A stretch of DNA of 64,000 nucleotides from Rhabdornis inornatus (GCA_013397075.1 VWZS01004822.1:242637-306636); one strand, 5' to 3'. Numbered from the stretch's first letter, positions 1-11,287 are shown. Notes: generated by a model not told the origin, from the sequence alone. Numbers and translations are program-made.

Positions 1-1141
1 CTTAAGCTACACATCCCCTTGGCCAAAAAAGAGAGGAGCATGAATTAACACTACTTTCCAGGAGCACCCAGTACAGAGCATTTTCCTAGTTTATTGTCTG
101 ACTTTCTTAATTTCTTGCTATTGATTAAAGAAAAAATAGTCTGCATCTTCAGTTTAAAAATTATAATCCAACAAGCTAATTACCATAGTGCCTACAAGTT
201 TTTAATACAACACCTGAATGTCTAAGCAATTCTATCTAGGTGCAATTAAGAGATTAGACACATACACCATCTGCAAAACATCAATGCTGCTGTGCTGGTA
301 ATAGCTGTTGTGAAATCATTGTTTAGCGACTGTGTCTCATGGCATTTATTTCATTAAAATTTGAGTATCGCTATATACTATGATACTGCTGTTTTTGGCT
401 TAGAACCAGTCTAGTCCTAGTGGAAAATCTGCTTTTCTCTCTTACTGTGTTTACTTAGGAGAAGAATATGGATCAATCCATCTTCAAATTGTGGGGAGAG
501 GAGTCACTGCCACATTACTGAGATTGCACTGATTTTATTCTTTCATTCTTAGCCCTGTGCTGGAGACTACACAAAGGAGAAGAAATGTTACTACTGAAAA
601 GAACCTCGGCAGTCTGTTAGCTGACATGACCAATGAGAAAAAATTGAATGTTGTGCAGGAAATGGTAACTACTGGCAGCTAAGCATGCCTCCTCACTCAG
701 GCAATGCTGTGTCAGGGATTGATGAACTGGCTCCTGGAAGGAGAGAACAAATCCACATTGTGGTGTGGAGTAGAGGTAGGGCTCTCTGCAGAGCAAGGTT
801 AGAGCTGGGTTAATTGTGCCTGCCTTGACTGGCAAGTGAGGATACAGCATGAGCCTAATCCAGCTGTAATGCTTTCAGCTCAGGAGCTAACACCTAAAGC
901 TAAGCCAATGTACCCTGCACACTGCTGCGTTCACAGTGTTGCCATCTTCTCACGGTCTCAAACATGCTTTTTCTGACTAGAAACACTTAAATTTGCAGCT
1001 CTGAGCCACAGATCCTTCCCTGTGGATGACAATGATAGAGACAATATTAGAATTGAGTTTTCCTCCCCACCATATTCTGTTGTATCTTAGTCTCCTGTTT
1101 CTGTTGTTTTCCTATTGTGCAATAACATATTGTGTAAAAAA
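1..1141. other. Non-coding AT-rich DNA, no gene seen
   Basis: This stretch has stops in every frame and no ORF with recognisable similarity. The part from about 540 to 930 is somewhat less AT-rich and could be an old decayed insertion, but I could not place it in any family. No RNA gene, LTR boundary or tandem repeat was seen. Confidence 0.6.
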
Positions 1142-2064
1142 TGGATTTGGATGAGGAGATCAAGTAAACCCACAATGAATTTTTGTACGACACCAAGTTG
1201 TCTGGGAGTGTTGATCTGCTGGATGATATGAATGCTCTGCAGAGGGATCTGGACAGGCTGGAATGATGGGATAATGCCAGTGGTCCCATCTTGGGTTAGG
1301 ATCAATACGGTGAAGTTCCAGATCTTGCACTCAGGTCACAACCCTACACAATGCCACAGGCTGGGGCAAAAATTGTCTGGAAAGCTGCCCAGCAGAAAAA
1401 GACCTAGAGGTGCTGGTCAAAAGCTGGCTGAACATAATCCAGCTGTGCCCATGAGGCCAAGAAGGCCAGTCTAATCCTGGTTTGTGTCAGCAATATTGTG
1501 TCCAGCACGACCAGGGCAGTGAATATTGTCCTGTGCTCAGCACTGGTGAGGCCACACCTTGAATCCTGTGTCCAGTTCTGGGTCCTTCACTGTAGGACAG
1601 ACACTGAGGTGCTGAACTGTGTCCAGAGAAGGGCAATGGAGCTGGTGAAAGGTCTGGAGGGAAAGTCCTGTAAAGAACAGCTGAGGGAACTGAGTTTGTT
1701 TAGCCTGGAGAAAAGGAGGCTGGAGGGCACCATATTGATCTCTGCAGCTGCCTCTAAGGAGGATGTAGACAAGTGGGTATGGCTTCTTCTCACAGGCAGC
1801 TAGTGACAAGACAAGAGGAAATGGCCTCAAGCCATACCAGGAGAGATTCAGGTTGGACATCAGAAATAATTTCTTCGTTGAAAGGGTCATGAAGCACTGG
1901 AAAAAGCTGTCCAGGGAAGTGATTGTAGTTAAAATTCCTAGTATTCAAGAAATGACTGGACATTGCACTTTTTGCTTTGGTTTAGTTGTAAGGTGGCATT
2001 TCAGTTTAAGGTTGAACTCAAAGTTATTGGAGGTGTTTTCCAATCATAATGTTTCTATGAAACT
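1142..2064 (+). mobile_element. CR1 LINE, 5'-truncated, 3' end of ORF2 and 3' UTR
   Basis: This is a decayed copy of the avian CR1 non-LTR retrotransposon. It covers the last part of the reverse-transcriptase ORF and the 3' untranslated region. Phrases typical of CR1 are readable in order: CTGCAGAGGGATCTGGACAG near 1237, the segment around GTGAGGCCACACCTTGAATC near 1546, AGCCTGGAGAAAAGGAGGCT near 1703, ACAAGAGGAAATGGCCTCAA near 1813, and the terminal GGTTGAACTCAAAGTTATTG segment near 2011. The frame is broken by stops and small indels, so the translated fragment at 1498-1803 is a remnant and not a gene. 5' truncation is normal for CR1, which primes reverse transcription at its 3' end. The copy is old: the tail octamer repeat is eroded to TTTCTATGAA. 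The subfamily is not assigned. Confidence 0.9.
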
Positions 2065-5000
2065 ATCAAATTATTCTAAATAGTCAATGAGTCATTATTT
2101 CCCATTAAATGTCTCTGTGAAGCAGTGATAGCGTTGGTACATTCTGTAATGATAATCTCAGACCAAAGGTCTTCATCTGGATCAATGTATAGATTTGGTA
2201 TTCTATGTAATTATATCCTGTTTAGATATTACTGACATAATTTAGATATTAATCCAGACAAAACTTTCTCAATCCCTCCTTCCCTCACACAAACTATCAG
2301 TCCAATACCAAAGCATTTTTGATTTCCACTTGCTTCCGAACACCTTGACTCTGAAACTAAGATAACTAATGTGAAAAGAGGCAAAAAGTGTGTAGCCTTT
2401 GGTAAAATAGAAAACCTGCTGTTAGGATACCTTCTCATGGCTGCAGTTGTAATTTTCTGTATTACATATCATATTCTAATAGATTTATCTTCAATATACA
2501 GAATATTTTGTTTAAGTGCATGGTAAACCCCCAAGGAAGTCTAACTTCCTTTGAACCCTTTCTGGAGCCAAATGCTTAAGCCTAATTATAAATTGCTATG
2601 CTCTTTATTTCCATTTGAAATTTTCCAACTATTCTAATTAGGCTTCCCCAAAGGTCAGAGAACATTAACAATCTGGGCACAGTCTGGCTTTTTGAAGTGC
2701 TCAAAAATCTACTGTTAATGGTATTTGAGGAAACATAAGAGAAAACCAGCTACCCTGGCTAGCACAGAATAATTAATAATAATAGCTATATAGTGATGAC
2801 ATATCCAGGTTAATTGCATACTAATTAAAGGCTATAGTAAAGCAAATTACTGTTTGCATTTGAAATAATGCCTTGTGGCCACAGTAACTCATAGAAATGT
2901 GCTGTATCCTCTTGGCAAGTTCTCAAATGGGAGTGAAATTAATTTGAGACATGTACACACAATCTAGTCTGAGAAGTCAAAAGTTTTGAGAAGCTTTCTG
3001 CAGTGAGACAGGGAGAGTTATTAATGAAGTAGAATTTGATATGAGTTGAAGTTAAGTTCTGAAAGACTGAACGAAGAGAGTGGCTGGCAGAGCTGAGAGT
3101 CAATCAAAAGATAATTAACAGACAGTGCAGAGGATGAGGAGCTATTCAGCATGAAGAATCAGATCTTTAGTTAGGGGCAAACAGGGAAGGAGCCAGGAGG
3201 GGAGTCCCGCAGTGAGCTATTTCTGGATGTTTAGAAAGGAAATTAAGGAGCTTGTCATTTGGAGGATGACTGACTGAAAACAGAGTGCTGGCCAGACATG
3301 AACTGTGTAAGATTTTGGTGCTGTTCAGAAAACTAGTTGGAGGCTTTAGCTTGTGGGTTTTTTAGTGTGCTGTGAGTGAGATAAAGTGGATGGGATAACA
3401 GACTATTTCTGGGGAGGAAGAACGTCCAATACACTGAGTAATCAAAAAGCTGAACAGAACTTCTCATGTTAATACAAATGGGGAAATAATAAAGATGTTC
3501 AGAAAGCCAACATTCAGTCAAGGCACTACCAAGAGCATAGACTAACCATAAGCTGCCATCCTGGGTTTCTCCTGCATCTGATTCTTGTTACACTTTGGCC
3601 ACACCCAAACTATACCAGTCCTTTGATGCAAGGGAACAAAGAAATATAGGAATGGAGAGAAAAGAAAAATTGGATTCACAGCCCATGGTTAGGTTCAAGT
3701 ATAGCTGAAATTCAAAGAGTTTGGATTTTATACGGTTTTATTTACAGAATAATTCAACAGAAAACACAGAGTTTGAAATAAAATAAAATAAAATAGCAAA
3801 GAAATTATGACCTGGTAAAAAAAAAGAAAGCTACTATAAAATAAGACTCACTTGTGCTCGGTTTTAACCTACAGGCTCTTTGACAGGCCTCGAGGACCAA
3901 ACCTCTCCCCCAAAAACTTGCTAGAATGTAGTTCCTCTGTTGTAATTAAAGTAGGACTGAGTATTCTCTCTAAAATAGTAAAGGATTTCAGACGCGATTT
4001 TCCTGGAATGCCTCATCCTGGAAAATACATCAACAACATTTAATCGTGGATACTGATGGAATAAAAGGCAGTTAACTCCCTCCTTTTGCTAATCCTAAAA
4101 TTCTAACTTGATTTCCTTTGTACATAATGGCAACTCTTACAGCACACATATATGCGTGCGTTTTAATATTAACCAAAAATAATCTGTATATTGACTATTT
4201 ACTTATGTGTATTTTATTATCTGATTGAATGAAGAATATAATAAAACCATTTCAAATTATTCTGTGCTACACTTGAATAAGCAAAGTAATATCCAGTTGA
4301 TTAAGAAGTTGCGAATATTCTATTTAATATAGAACTACGAAAAAAAATGTGGCTAGTTTTCCAAATTTCTTCTAATGAGCAAAATACTTAATTCAAACCA
4401 AGTTTTGTGAGAATACTCCATTAATCTTGTTTTTAAAACCCAAACTAATGTAACCTTTAAATACAAAAATGTTTTTTCTTAGTAATAAGAAAAGTAGTAA
4501 CTGAATTAGAGCCAATAACGTTTCAGAATATTTGGCCACATAAAATTGTTTATTCCAAAATGGTCCTTAGAAACATCATTTTAGCCAGAAATATAAATTA
4601 CATTACCTTATCAAGGGGCTAGACCTGCAGCTGATATTAGTAGACATGATAAATGGACTTCAGCAGTGTAGTGGTGATGGATATAATGATTGAAGACTTG
4701 ATACAAACCAATTAGCAAAATAAGAAATATATCATGTGTTTTATAGGTATGTTGTTTTTTCTGTAAAACTACAGCACCAGCTGCAGTTTTTCCCACTGTT
4801 TTACTATGGCCTTTTTTTTTTCCAAGACAAAATGAAGTGATTGAAGAATTCTTGCTCTTGCAGTTGAGCTGCTGAAAATATGCTTTAAAATCATTAATAA
4901 CAGGATATTCAGTTCTTTTAGTTCTTAGCTTAAGTGAACTCTAAGGGGTCAGAATTGAAAAAAAGAAAGATGACTTCATCTACTTTGAAATCAATGTGCA

Positions 5001-5382
5001 AATCTCAGAAAGCTTGAATAGGCAGAAGAATTTAATGGGGCTGAAACTTTGCAAGACCTGAGATAGACAAATGACCTGCAGCCTACAAAGCCACTCATTT
5101 TCTAATATACACAGGGACAAAAGATTAGGATATAAGTGGCAAGCTTATTTAAGTAAAAGGAAAAAAGTATAGTTACGCTGTTCAAGGCCTTTCAGGTATG
5201 TTTTTTCTGAGGAATAAGCTATTCACAAAATGAAAAAAAAAATTGGGACAAATGTGAAACCTACTGAGGCAAATGATGATGGATAATCATTTGTTGCTAA
5301 TATTGAGAAACTGCTTTCACAAGACAGGAATTCAAAGAGGTTACATCTGAAAGATGAAAAAAAAAAAAAAAANCAAAGCTTA
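2065..5382. other. Non-coding AT-rich DNA
   Basis: No gene was found. A short A-rich simple repeat (AAATA units) sits at about 3776-3796. The 2770-2880 stretch is dense in TAAT and POU-like motifs and is reported separately as a possible conserved element. The 3000-3330 stretch is purine-rich but matches nothing I know. Short ORFs at 3333-3521, 3852-4043 and 4611-4796 look like chance. Confidence 0.55.
5355..5373 (+). repeat. Poly-A run ending in an undetermined base
   Basis: A run of about 17 A residues ends at an N at 5373. It lies just before a minus-strand CR1 3' end. The ambiguous base most likely reflects unresolved homopolymer length in the assembly. Confidence 0.8.
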
Positions 5383-5495
5383 TAGAATATCCTGAGTTGG
5401 AAATAACCTAAAAGGAGCACCAAAGTCCAACTCCAGGCCCTGTACTTAGGATAAAACATCAGCAATATCCATCTACACCTGAAACACTAGAACAG
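5383..5495 (-). mobile_element. CR1 LINE 3'-end fragment
   Basis: Read on the plus strand, GAATATCCTGAGTTGGAAAT followed by CCAAAGTCCAACTCCAGGCCCTG is the reverse complement of a CR1 3' terminus. That places the element on the minus strand with its 3' end at the low coordinate. Only about 110 bp is recognisable. The octamer tail is missing or has been replaced by the adjacent A-rich run. Confidence 0.75.
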
Positions 5496-7592
5496 TTAAA
5501 AAGTCATGTTAGAATCAATGATTTACAAGCCTGGAGACATCCACAGTACCTTCTCCTCCTTCTTTCCTCCCTCAGTAAAAAAAAACTTACAGTGCCAGAA
5601 TCTCAAAAACACTTTAACAACACGGTTTTAATTTCATCTAAACAAACAGAGCACTAACCAAGAGATATGAGCCCAGAGCTGTTCATATAGAAAATGGTGC
5701 TTGCAAACAAGCTAAGTCCTACTAATGGCATTGAAGCAATGATACCTTAATGAGTGACATGAGAGAGGTAGAAGGGCCAGCTGCCTGACAGACAGAGGAA
5801 GCATCCTGCTAAGTGTCAGGAAAATGAGAAATCTAAATTTCTGATGGAAACAAATAGTGAGTATGAAATCCTTAAAATTGTTAAATTTGGACAAAACAAG
5901 TTAACATCAGTTGGCGTTATAAAATAACATTTTACAGCAAATGAGATATGAAAGATACCTGGATTTTCCTGAAGACATAGAAAATCTATCAAGACATTAT
6001 AAAAGCAGCAGAAGATTATTCCAGAAGTATAAACACTGGTGTTAATTGTGATGTTTGCAAAATGGAATACAGGGCAGTTTAATAAATTCACTGATAAATT
6101 GACAGATGACCAGTGAGGAGTTTCCTCAATAAATATAGTAGAACAGAAACATTGGCCAAAATGCAAGTTAGCTTAAAAGAAAAATAATACAATACTATTT
6201 GAAATACTACAACAATTTTTAGCGCAGGATAACATTACAGTATTATTTCAACAGTTTTAAGTCTAAATCCATGCAGTGTAATAGACACTCAGGATAGGTG
6301 CCAATCAGACCACAGTAAGTAACTGTGGGTAAATATTTTCACTACACTGCTCCTCACTGGAGTTTTGAAAGGTTTCTCCTCAGTATGTCACCTGCACAAG
6401 GAATATACCAGGAAAAATAATGTTGCAAGCATATTAGGACAACTAATAGGATATATATTCACTGATGGCAGATGACATGAGAGGGTATGTAAAATTCACT
6501 TTAGAGAGTATGACAGCAAATTGAGAGCTCTCCAGGAGAAATAACCACCCACTAGTGTCAAAATTCACCTTTTAAAAGTATTCACAGATGTGGTATTTTA
6601 ACCTACAAAATAGAATTTCACCACAGCAGGACCATCTTCATCAGATACATTTGTAATGAAATGCTTTTACTACTTATTCAAGAGGGATTTTTCAGGAGGT
6701 AAGGGCTTGTACCTAGAAGTTTGACTGTTTGCATTAGCTTCACTCTATGGTACTACATCAGAAGTCTGTGCAAACCTGAAATCAGAGAATATCAAGCCTC
6801 ACCAGGATATTTAAGATATTTATCCCAGTTCATTAAGGTAACAAAGCATGCATGTGAAACCTCAGGCTCTACCTCAACTAAAATTAATGGACTGCTGTGT
6901 GGATTTCACTGCCACTGCTAATAATGCTGAGCCTTGTCTTAGGACCTTCTGTTGGACTAGTGCAAAACCTGGGTGCCTGATGCTGCTTTGAATCAGCAGA
7001 ACAATCCAGACCATAGAAATTACATGAGATAATGTAAGAAACTACTGAGATCAAAAAAAGAACCCAAAAAACATTTTCACTGCTCCTGGTACTGCAATCT
7101 AAAGCATAGTAGAAATACAATTGCTAATGCTTGTATAATAGATTAAAGAAACTATAATTCTGTTTAAAAAAATCTTTAAACCTGCACTAACGGTATAATG
7201 GACTTCCAGCACAGCATGTCAGGCTCCTGCTTCATTATGCTTTTCAAAGAAAAGTGTAGGCTGTCAGTTTCCTCTCTCATATTTGGCATATTGTGATTGC
7301 TGTTGCAGAATTTGAAGATTTCAATCAATTGCTAACAGGTCCAAAGTGTATGAGTCACACTGGATTACCTGGTTGCACTATCTGCAAAACTGATGCAGAG
7401 CATTTGTGAATCCCATCTGAAATACTGCCTAATGCTAGAAAGGAGTTACTCCTGAGTTTAATGGCACAAAAGGATAAAGCCTCTTTAACAGAAAACCTGC
7501 TATTGGCTATATTTTACACACTAGATTTTGAATCTGGTACAAGCTTAAAGAAATATTGTAATTTCATTTAAATTCGGTTTTTATTTAGTTTC
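5496..7592. other. Non-coding AT-rich DNA
   Basis: No gene or recognisable repeat. Short ORFs at 5712-6166 (minus) and 6721-6921 (plus) have no recognisable domains and ordinary intergenic composition. Confidence 0.55.
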
Positions 7593-8310
7593 TGTGATGG
7601 GTTGGCCATGGCCGGTTTCCAGACACCCAATCAGCCACTCTCTCACTCCCCTCCTCAAAAGACAGGGACAGAAAGTAAGATAAAAAAGGTTGCGGGTAGA
7701 GATAAAGACAGGGACTTACCAGTTACTATTACAAAAAAAAAAGATCCAGATTGGAGAAAGCAAATTTATTACTGCCAATTGGAGTTGGATGGTGAGAAAC
7801 AACGACAAAACTAAAATAACTTCCCTCCACTTCCCCTTTTCCCAGGTACAGCTTCATTCCTTCATCCCTGACTCCTCTATTTCCCTGCAACTGCAGTGCA
7901 GAGGGACAGGGAATGGGAGGCTGCAGTCAACCCATTAACAGCTCCGTTCTGAGGCTCCTTCCTCCTCATGCTGCAGTTTGAGACATTCACAAGTCCTTCG
8001 GGATAAGCTTGCTCCAGCCTGGGCTCTCCATGGGCCGCAGGTTCCCTCCGGGCACGTCCGCCGGTCCCGCGGGGGTTCCTGGCTGGCCGCAGGGCCATCC
8101 CTGCCGGGTCTCTGCTGGCCCGTCCCTGCTCCCGCTGTCCCCTCGGGGCTCGCAGGGCTGTTTCTCGCTCGGTTCCCCTGGCTCAGCCCTGCCTGCCGGG
8201 CAGCGTTTTGCCCTCCCTTGCCCAGGCTTTCCCCGGGGCTGAGGGGCTCAGCCGTGCCCTGCGCTGGGGCCGCTGCAGCCGCTGGCACCGCCTGGGGCCG
8301 GGCCGGGCAG
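7593..8310 (-). mobile_element. Endogenous retrovirus LTR remnant (passerine LTR family), partly GC-rich
   Basis: The plus strand opens with TGTGATGGGTTGGCCATGGC and continues through ACTCCCCTCCTCAAAAGACA, the free-end pattern shared with the LTRs at 27967 and 31288, so the LTR is in minus orientation. Similarity is clear to about 8060, where GCTCCAGCCTGGGCTCTCCA and GGGCCGCAGG resemble the internal repeats of that family. Beyond that lies a CpG-rich tract of some 250 bp. It may be a subfamily-specific part of the LTR or separate sequence. The normal LTR start, which would be a TG on the minus strand at the high coordinate, could not be found. The copy is therefore truncated, or the minisatellite has replaced that part. 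No gag, pol or env sequence is attached. Confidence 0.65.
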
Positions 8311-8314
8311 CGCC

Positions 8315-8776
8315 GGTACAGCCCCGGTACTGACCCGGTACTGACCCGGTACAGCCCCGGTACTGATCCGGTACTGACCCGGTACTGATCCCGTACAGCC
8401 ATGGTACTGAGCCGGTACTGAGCCGGTACTGACCCGGTACTGATCCGGTACAGCCCTGGTACTGAGCCGGTACTGAGCCGGTACTGATCCAGTACAGCCC
8501 CGGTACTGATCCGGTACTGACCCGGTACTGATCCCGTACTGACCCAGTACTGACGTGGTACTGATCCGGTACAGCCCCGGTACAGCCCCGGTACTGATCC
8601 GGTTCTGATCCGGTACTGCTCCGGTACAGCCCCCGTACAGGCCTGGTACTGCCCCGGTACTGATCCGGTACTGATCCAGTACTGCCCTGGTACTGCTCCA
8701 GTACTGATCTGGTACAGGCCCGGTACTGTCCCAGTACTGCCCCAGTATAGCCCTGGTACTGCCCCGGTACTGCCTC
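8315..8776. repeat. 11-bp minisatellite, 42 units without any indel
   Basis: The array is made of tandem units of consensus GGTACTGAYCC alternating with GGTACAGCCCC and variants such as GGTACTGAGCC and GGTACTGCCCC. I indexed unit starts at 8315, 8326, 8337 and on to 8766. Every start I checked falls on a multiple of 11, giving 42 units over 462 bp with only substitutions. GTAC is kept in nearly every unit (one GTTC at 8601, one GTAT at 8744). Units nearer 8315 are more uniform, while those after about 8645 are more varied. The unit has no stop codon on the minus strand in any phase. This creates three overlapping minus-strand ORFs (ending at 7935, 8183 and 8248) that I do not regard as genes. 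Confidence 0.95.
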
Positions 8777-10006
8777 CACCATCGGGACACCCCACTCCAT
8801 ACAGCTGCAAATCTGATTTATTTACTCAATTCAATTTATAGATTGAAAAATCATTTCAGCTACAAGGTTTCACAGAGGGGTTTCCTGGGTACTGAGTTCC
8901 GATGCCTGTTTCAGAAGAAGGTTTTCTTTGAGCTGGTACCCAAGCATCAGTCTGTGGTCCTCTAGCATGGATGATGGCGATAGGTCCAGGTTTTCTTTTT
9001 GAGCCTGACACTTCCTGAGCCTCCCACATGTAAATATAATGACAAAATATTTAATCTCCTGTGAGTTAGAAATTCATCTGGATCAAGATACTAGGCTTTC
9101 TCACGTACAGCCATTATATGTGGCTTTTGTAAAGCTCTCACAAGGAGGGGGTAGTATTTTCTTCTAAATAAAGCATTTTCCTGAGTAAAGAACCACGAGC
9201 TCAAATCAGAGTTTCCAATCAAGTTCAGACCTCCACATTTAGGCCTATTAATTACAAATATAAATAGCAACAGAGACACGTTTACTGATTATTTTGTACT
9301 ACTGAAAAAATATTGTACAGATAAAGTACTCTTCTGGGCCACTTGACCACTAGTTCTTGGGACAGAAGTAGTTAATGGTTTGGCAATAAATGACCTGCTC
9401 TGAATGCAACCTAACTTCTTTTCTTTCCATACAATCATTTCCATACAGGTTTCAGGCTACAGTTTTCTTTCAAACCAATATTAACAAACTTGACTACCGT
9501 CAGTATCTGCACTTTTAGTAACTGCACACTGATGAATAATAGCTGAGAAATGTGCATCCTTAAATAACAGTGTATAGACCAGTTAGTTTTAAAAGTGTTT
9601 CTTTTCATACACCCTGTACTGGAGCTTCTACATGTCTGGATGGAATGCTCCTACCCCCTTCAGTGGCTCTATCTGAACCATTTCATAATCCGTTCCTTAG
9701 CTTCTTCAAGCAGAACAGATAGATGTGATTTTCTGATAAAGACCTCCAGTACATTTCCCAAACTATTCAGGAACTCAGAATCACATAGCAAGTACATGTC
9801 TGACAAAATTTCGGTCTCTTTATTCCTTGAAACTAACGTAGTAGGCTAAAACACTCTACAAAAAAATCCATATTTTTTTAGGTCTGAGTGACAATCTATT
9901 CCATCACTTAAATTTTTTTAATCATCGAAAGTGCAAAGTGTTTCTTAGCTGTCTATTCTTTGTTTGCTGGTTAATGTCAAGTGAATCTTTTATTTCTTCT
10001 CTACAG

Positions 10007-10068
10007 GTACTACTGTTACCCTCTGAGCTGAGTCATGGAGAATGATGAGAAGTGTACCACTGCTCCAG
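10007..10068 (+). other. Weak candidate exon with start codon
   Basis: A pyrimidine tract ending TTATTTCTTCTCTACAG precedes 62 bp that end in CCAG before GTACAC. Both splice signals are good. An ATG at 10035 opens 11 codons reading MENDEKCTTAP and leaves phase 1 at the donor. I do not recognise this peptide and see no partner exon. Such a combination can occur by chance in 64 kb, so this is a pointer and not a gene call. Confidence 0.15.
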
Positions 10069-10772
10069 GTACACCGTTCCTGTATTTCATTAGATAACAC
10101 TCTTCTGACTCATATCTCTTTGTGACTGAGCTTTTTTCACTTTTCCTATGTGAAAGCAAGTATTGTCAGCATAAAATAGTGACCCGGGCTAGAGCTGTTA
10201 ATAATTTACCAAAATGTCTGCTGTTTGAATTAGAAGTGGCTCCATATCTTTTAAAGAAATTGCTGATTTGTTTTGTAAGCATGGATCTTCAGTGTTAATA
10301 TTCCTGTAGATGCATGCAGAGCAGTGATGATTTTCCATTGCTCATTTATTACAAACCCCATGCTTCTGCTGAGGAAGAAGGCCAAACAACTAGAGGAACT
10401 GTTGTCTTTTCTTGTTATTTGAGATGGCAGAAATAAAAGATAACTTTTTTGGTGTTGTTTTTTGGGGAGGAGGGAATTTAGAGTTTTTTTAAATAGATTT
10501 GTCATGTCGCAGGATCATTTGGATCTTTTTACAATTTCCTCAGTATTTCTAGACCAGGAGAATCTAGATCAGTTGTTCAAAGGAAATTTCAACTTTTTTT
10601 TAAGTTTGCGAACTTAAAAAGCGAAATCTTTTTTATGTCCATACTACAGACCACAGAGCATCTTTTTTTTCTGCAGCTTTGGAAATCTCTCCTTTCTTTC
10701 CCTTAGAAAAGTTATACAGAATGTTAGTTCTGCTTTAGTTAAGATTGCTCTGGAAATATGTTGTATGTATAT

Positions 10773-10802
10773 TTCAAGGGAATCAAATATGTTTCCCTTG
10801 AA
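10773..10802. repeat. Perfect 10-bp inverted repeat (hairpin)
   Basis: TTCAAGGGAA at 10773-10782 is followed, after a 10-nt loop, by its exact reverse complement TTCCCTTGAA at 10793-10802. No T-run follows and there is no gene beside it, so no terminator role is implied. Confidence 0.85.
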
Positions 10803-11057
10803 TCAGGAGCTAAAAGCTGAAGAAAGATCTGTCTGGTAGAAGTATTTACAGGACATTTTTCTTCTCACAGCAGTCTTTCTACAACTTAGCTGGAGTAGAA
10901 GGGTTTGCCCAGGAAAGGATTTCTGATGAGCGCCTTTATATAAGAAAATACATATATAAAATTTGGTATATTGTGGGTACTTGCAAATCAAATTACCTCC
11001 CTTCATTTTTCACTTAATATCTTTTGTCAGCAACACATCAATACTTCTCTTGCTCAC

Positions 11058-11200
11058 CTGGATCGTTTGGCATATGTCAGACCAGCGGACAACAGCTGCA
11101 TCTTTTCTGGGTGGCCAATACGTAAAATAGTAGTTGATGAGACTGAGCTTTGATACATTCAGTATATAAAAATTTTCATAATGGGGGCATTCAGTAAATT
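11058..11200 (-). other. Weak candidate exon or decayed coding fragment
   Basis: On the minus strand a frame stays open for at least 47 codons and ends in ICQTIQ before a strong donor (CAG then GTGAGC at 11052-11057). It includes the residues YWPPRKDAAVVRWSDICQTI. The plus strand is also open here in one frame, to 11153. The patch carries several CpGs in otherwise AT-rich DNA. I cannot match the peptide to a family. It could be an exon, an old retro-copy or chance. Confidence 0.15.
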
Positions 11201-11287
11201 AGATGAAGAAATGGAGAAGGAACATCAAAACAATCTGAGTGCAAAGATCAGATTTCCACATGCACATAAACTATTTTACTACATGCC

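Noticed and set aside
1498..1803. A 101-codon ORF as a gene
   Set aside because: It is the decayed reverse-transcriptase end of a CR1 element.
7935..8810. A 291-codon minus-strand ORF (and overlapping 205- and 180-codon ORFs) as a repeat-protein gene
   Set aside because: The frames exist because the 11-bp unit lacks minus-strand stops in every phase. All three frames give the same peptide, there is no domain, and the ORF crosses LTR sequence.
7580..8830. TTTATTTAG and TTTATTTAC as target duplications of the 7.6-kb LTR
   Set aside because: They would need boundaries that do not match the TG end at 7593, and such matches are common in AT-rich DNA.
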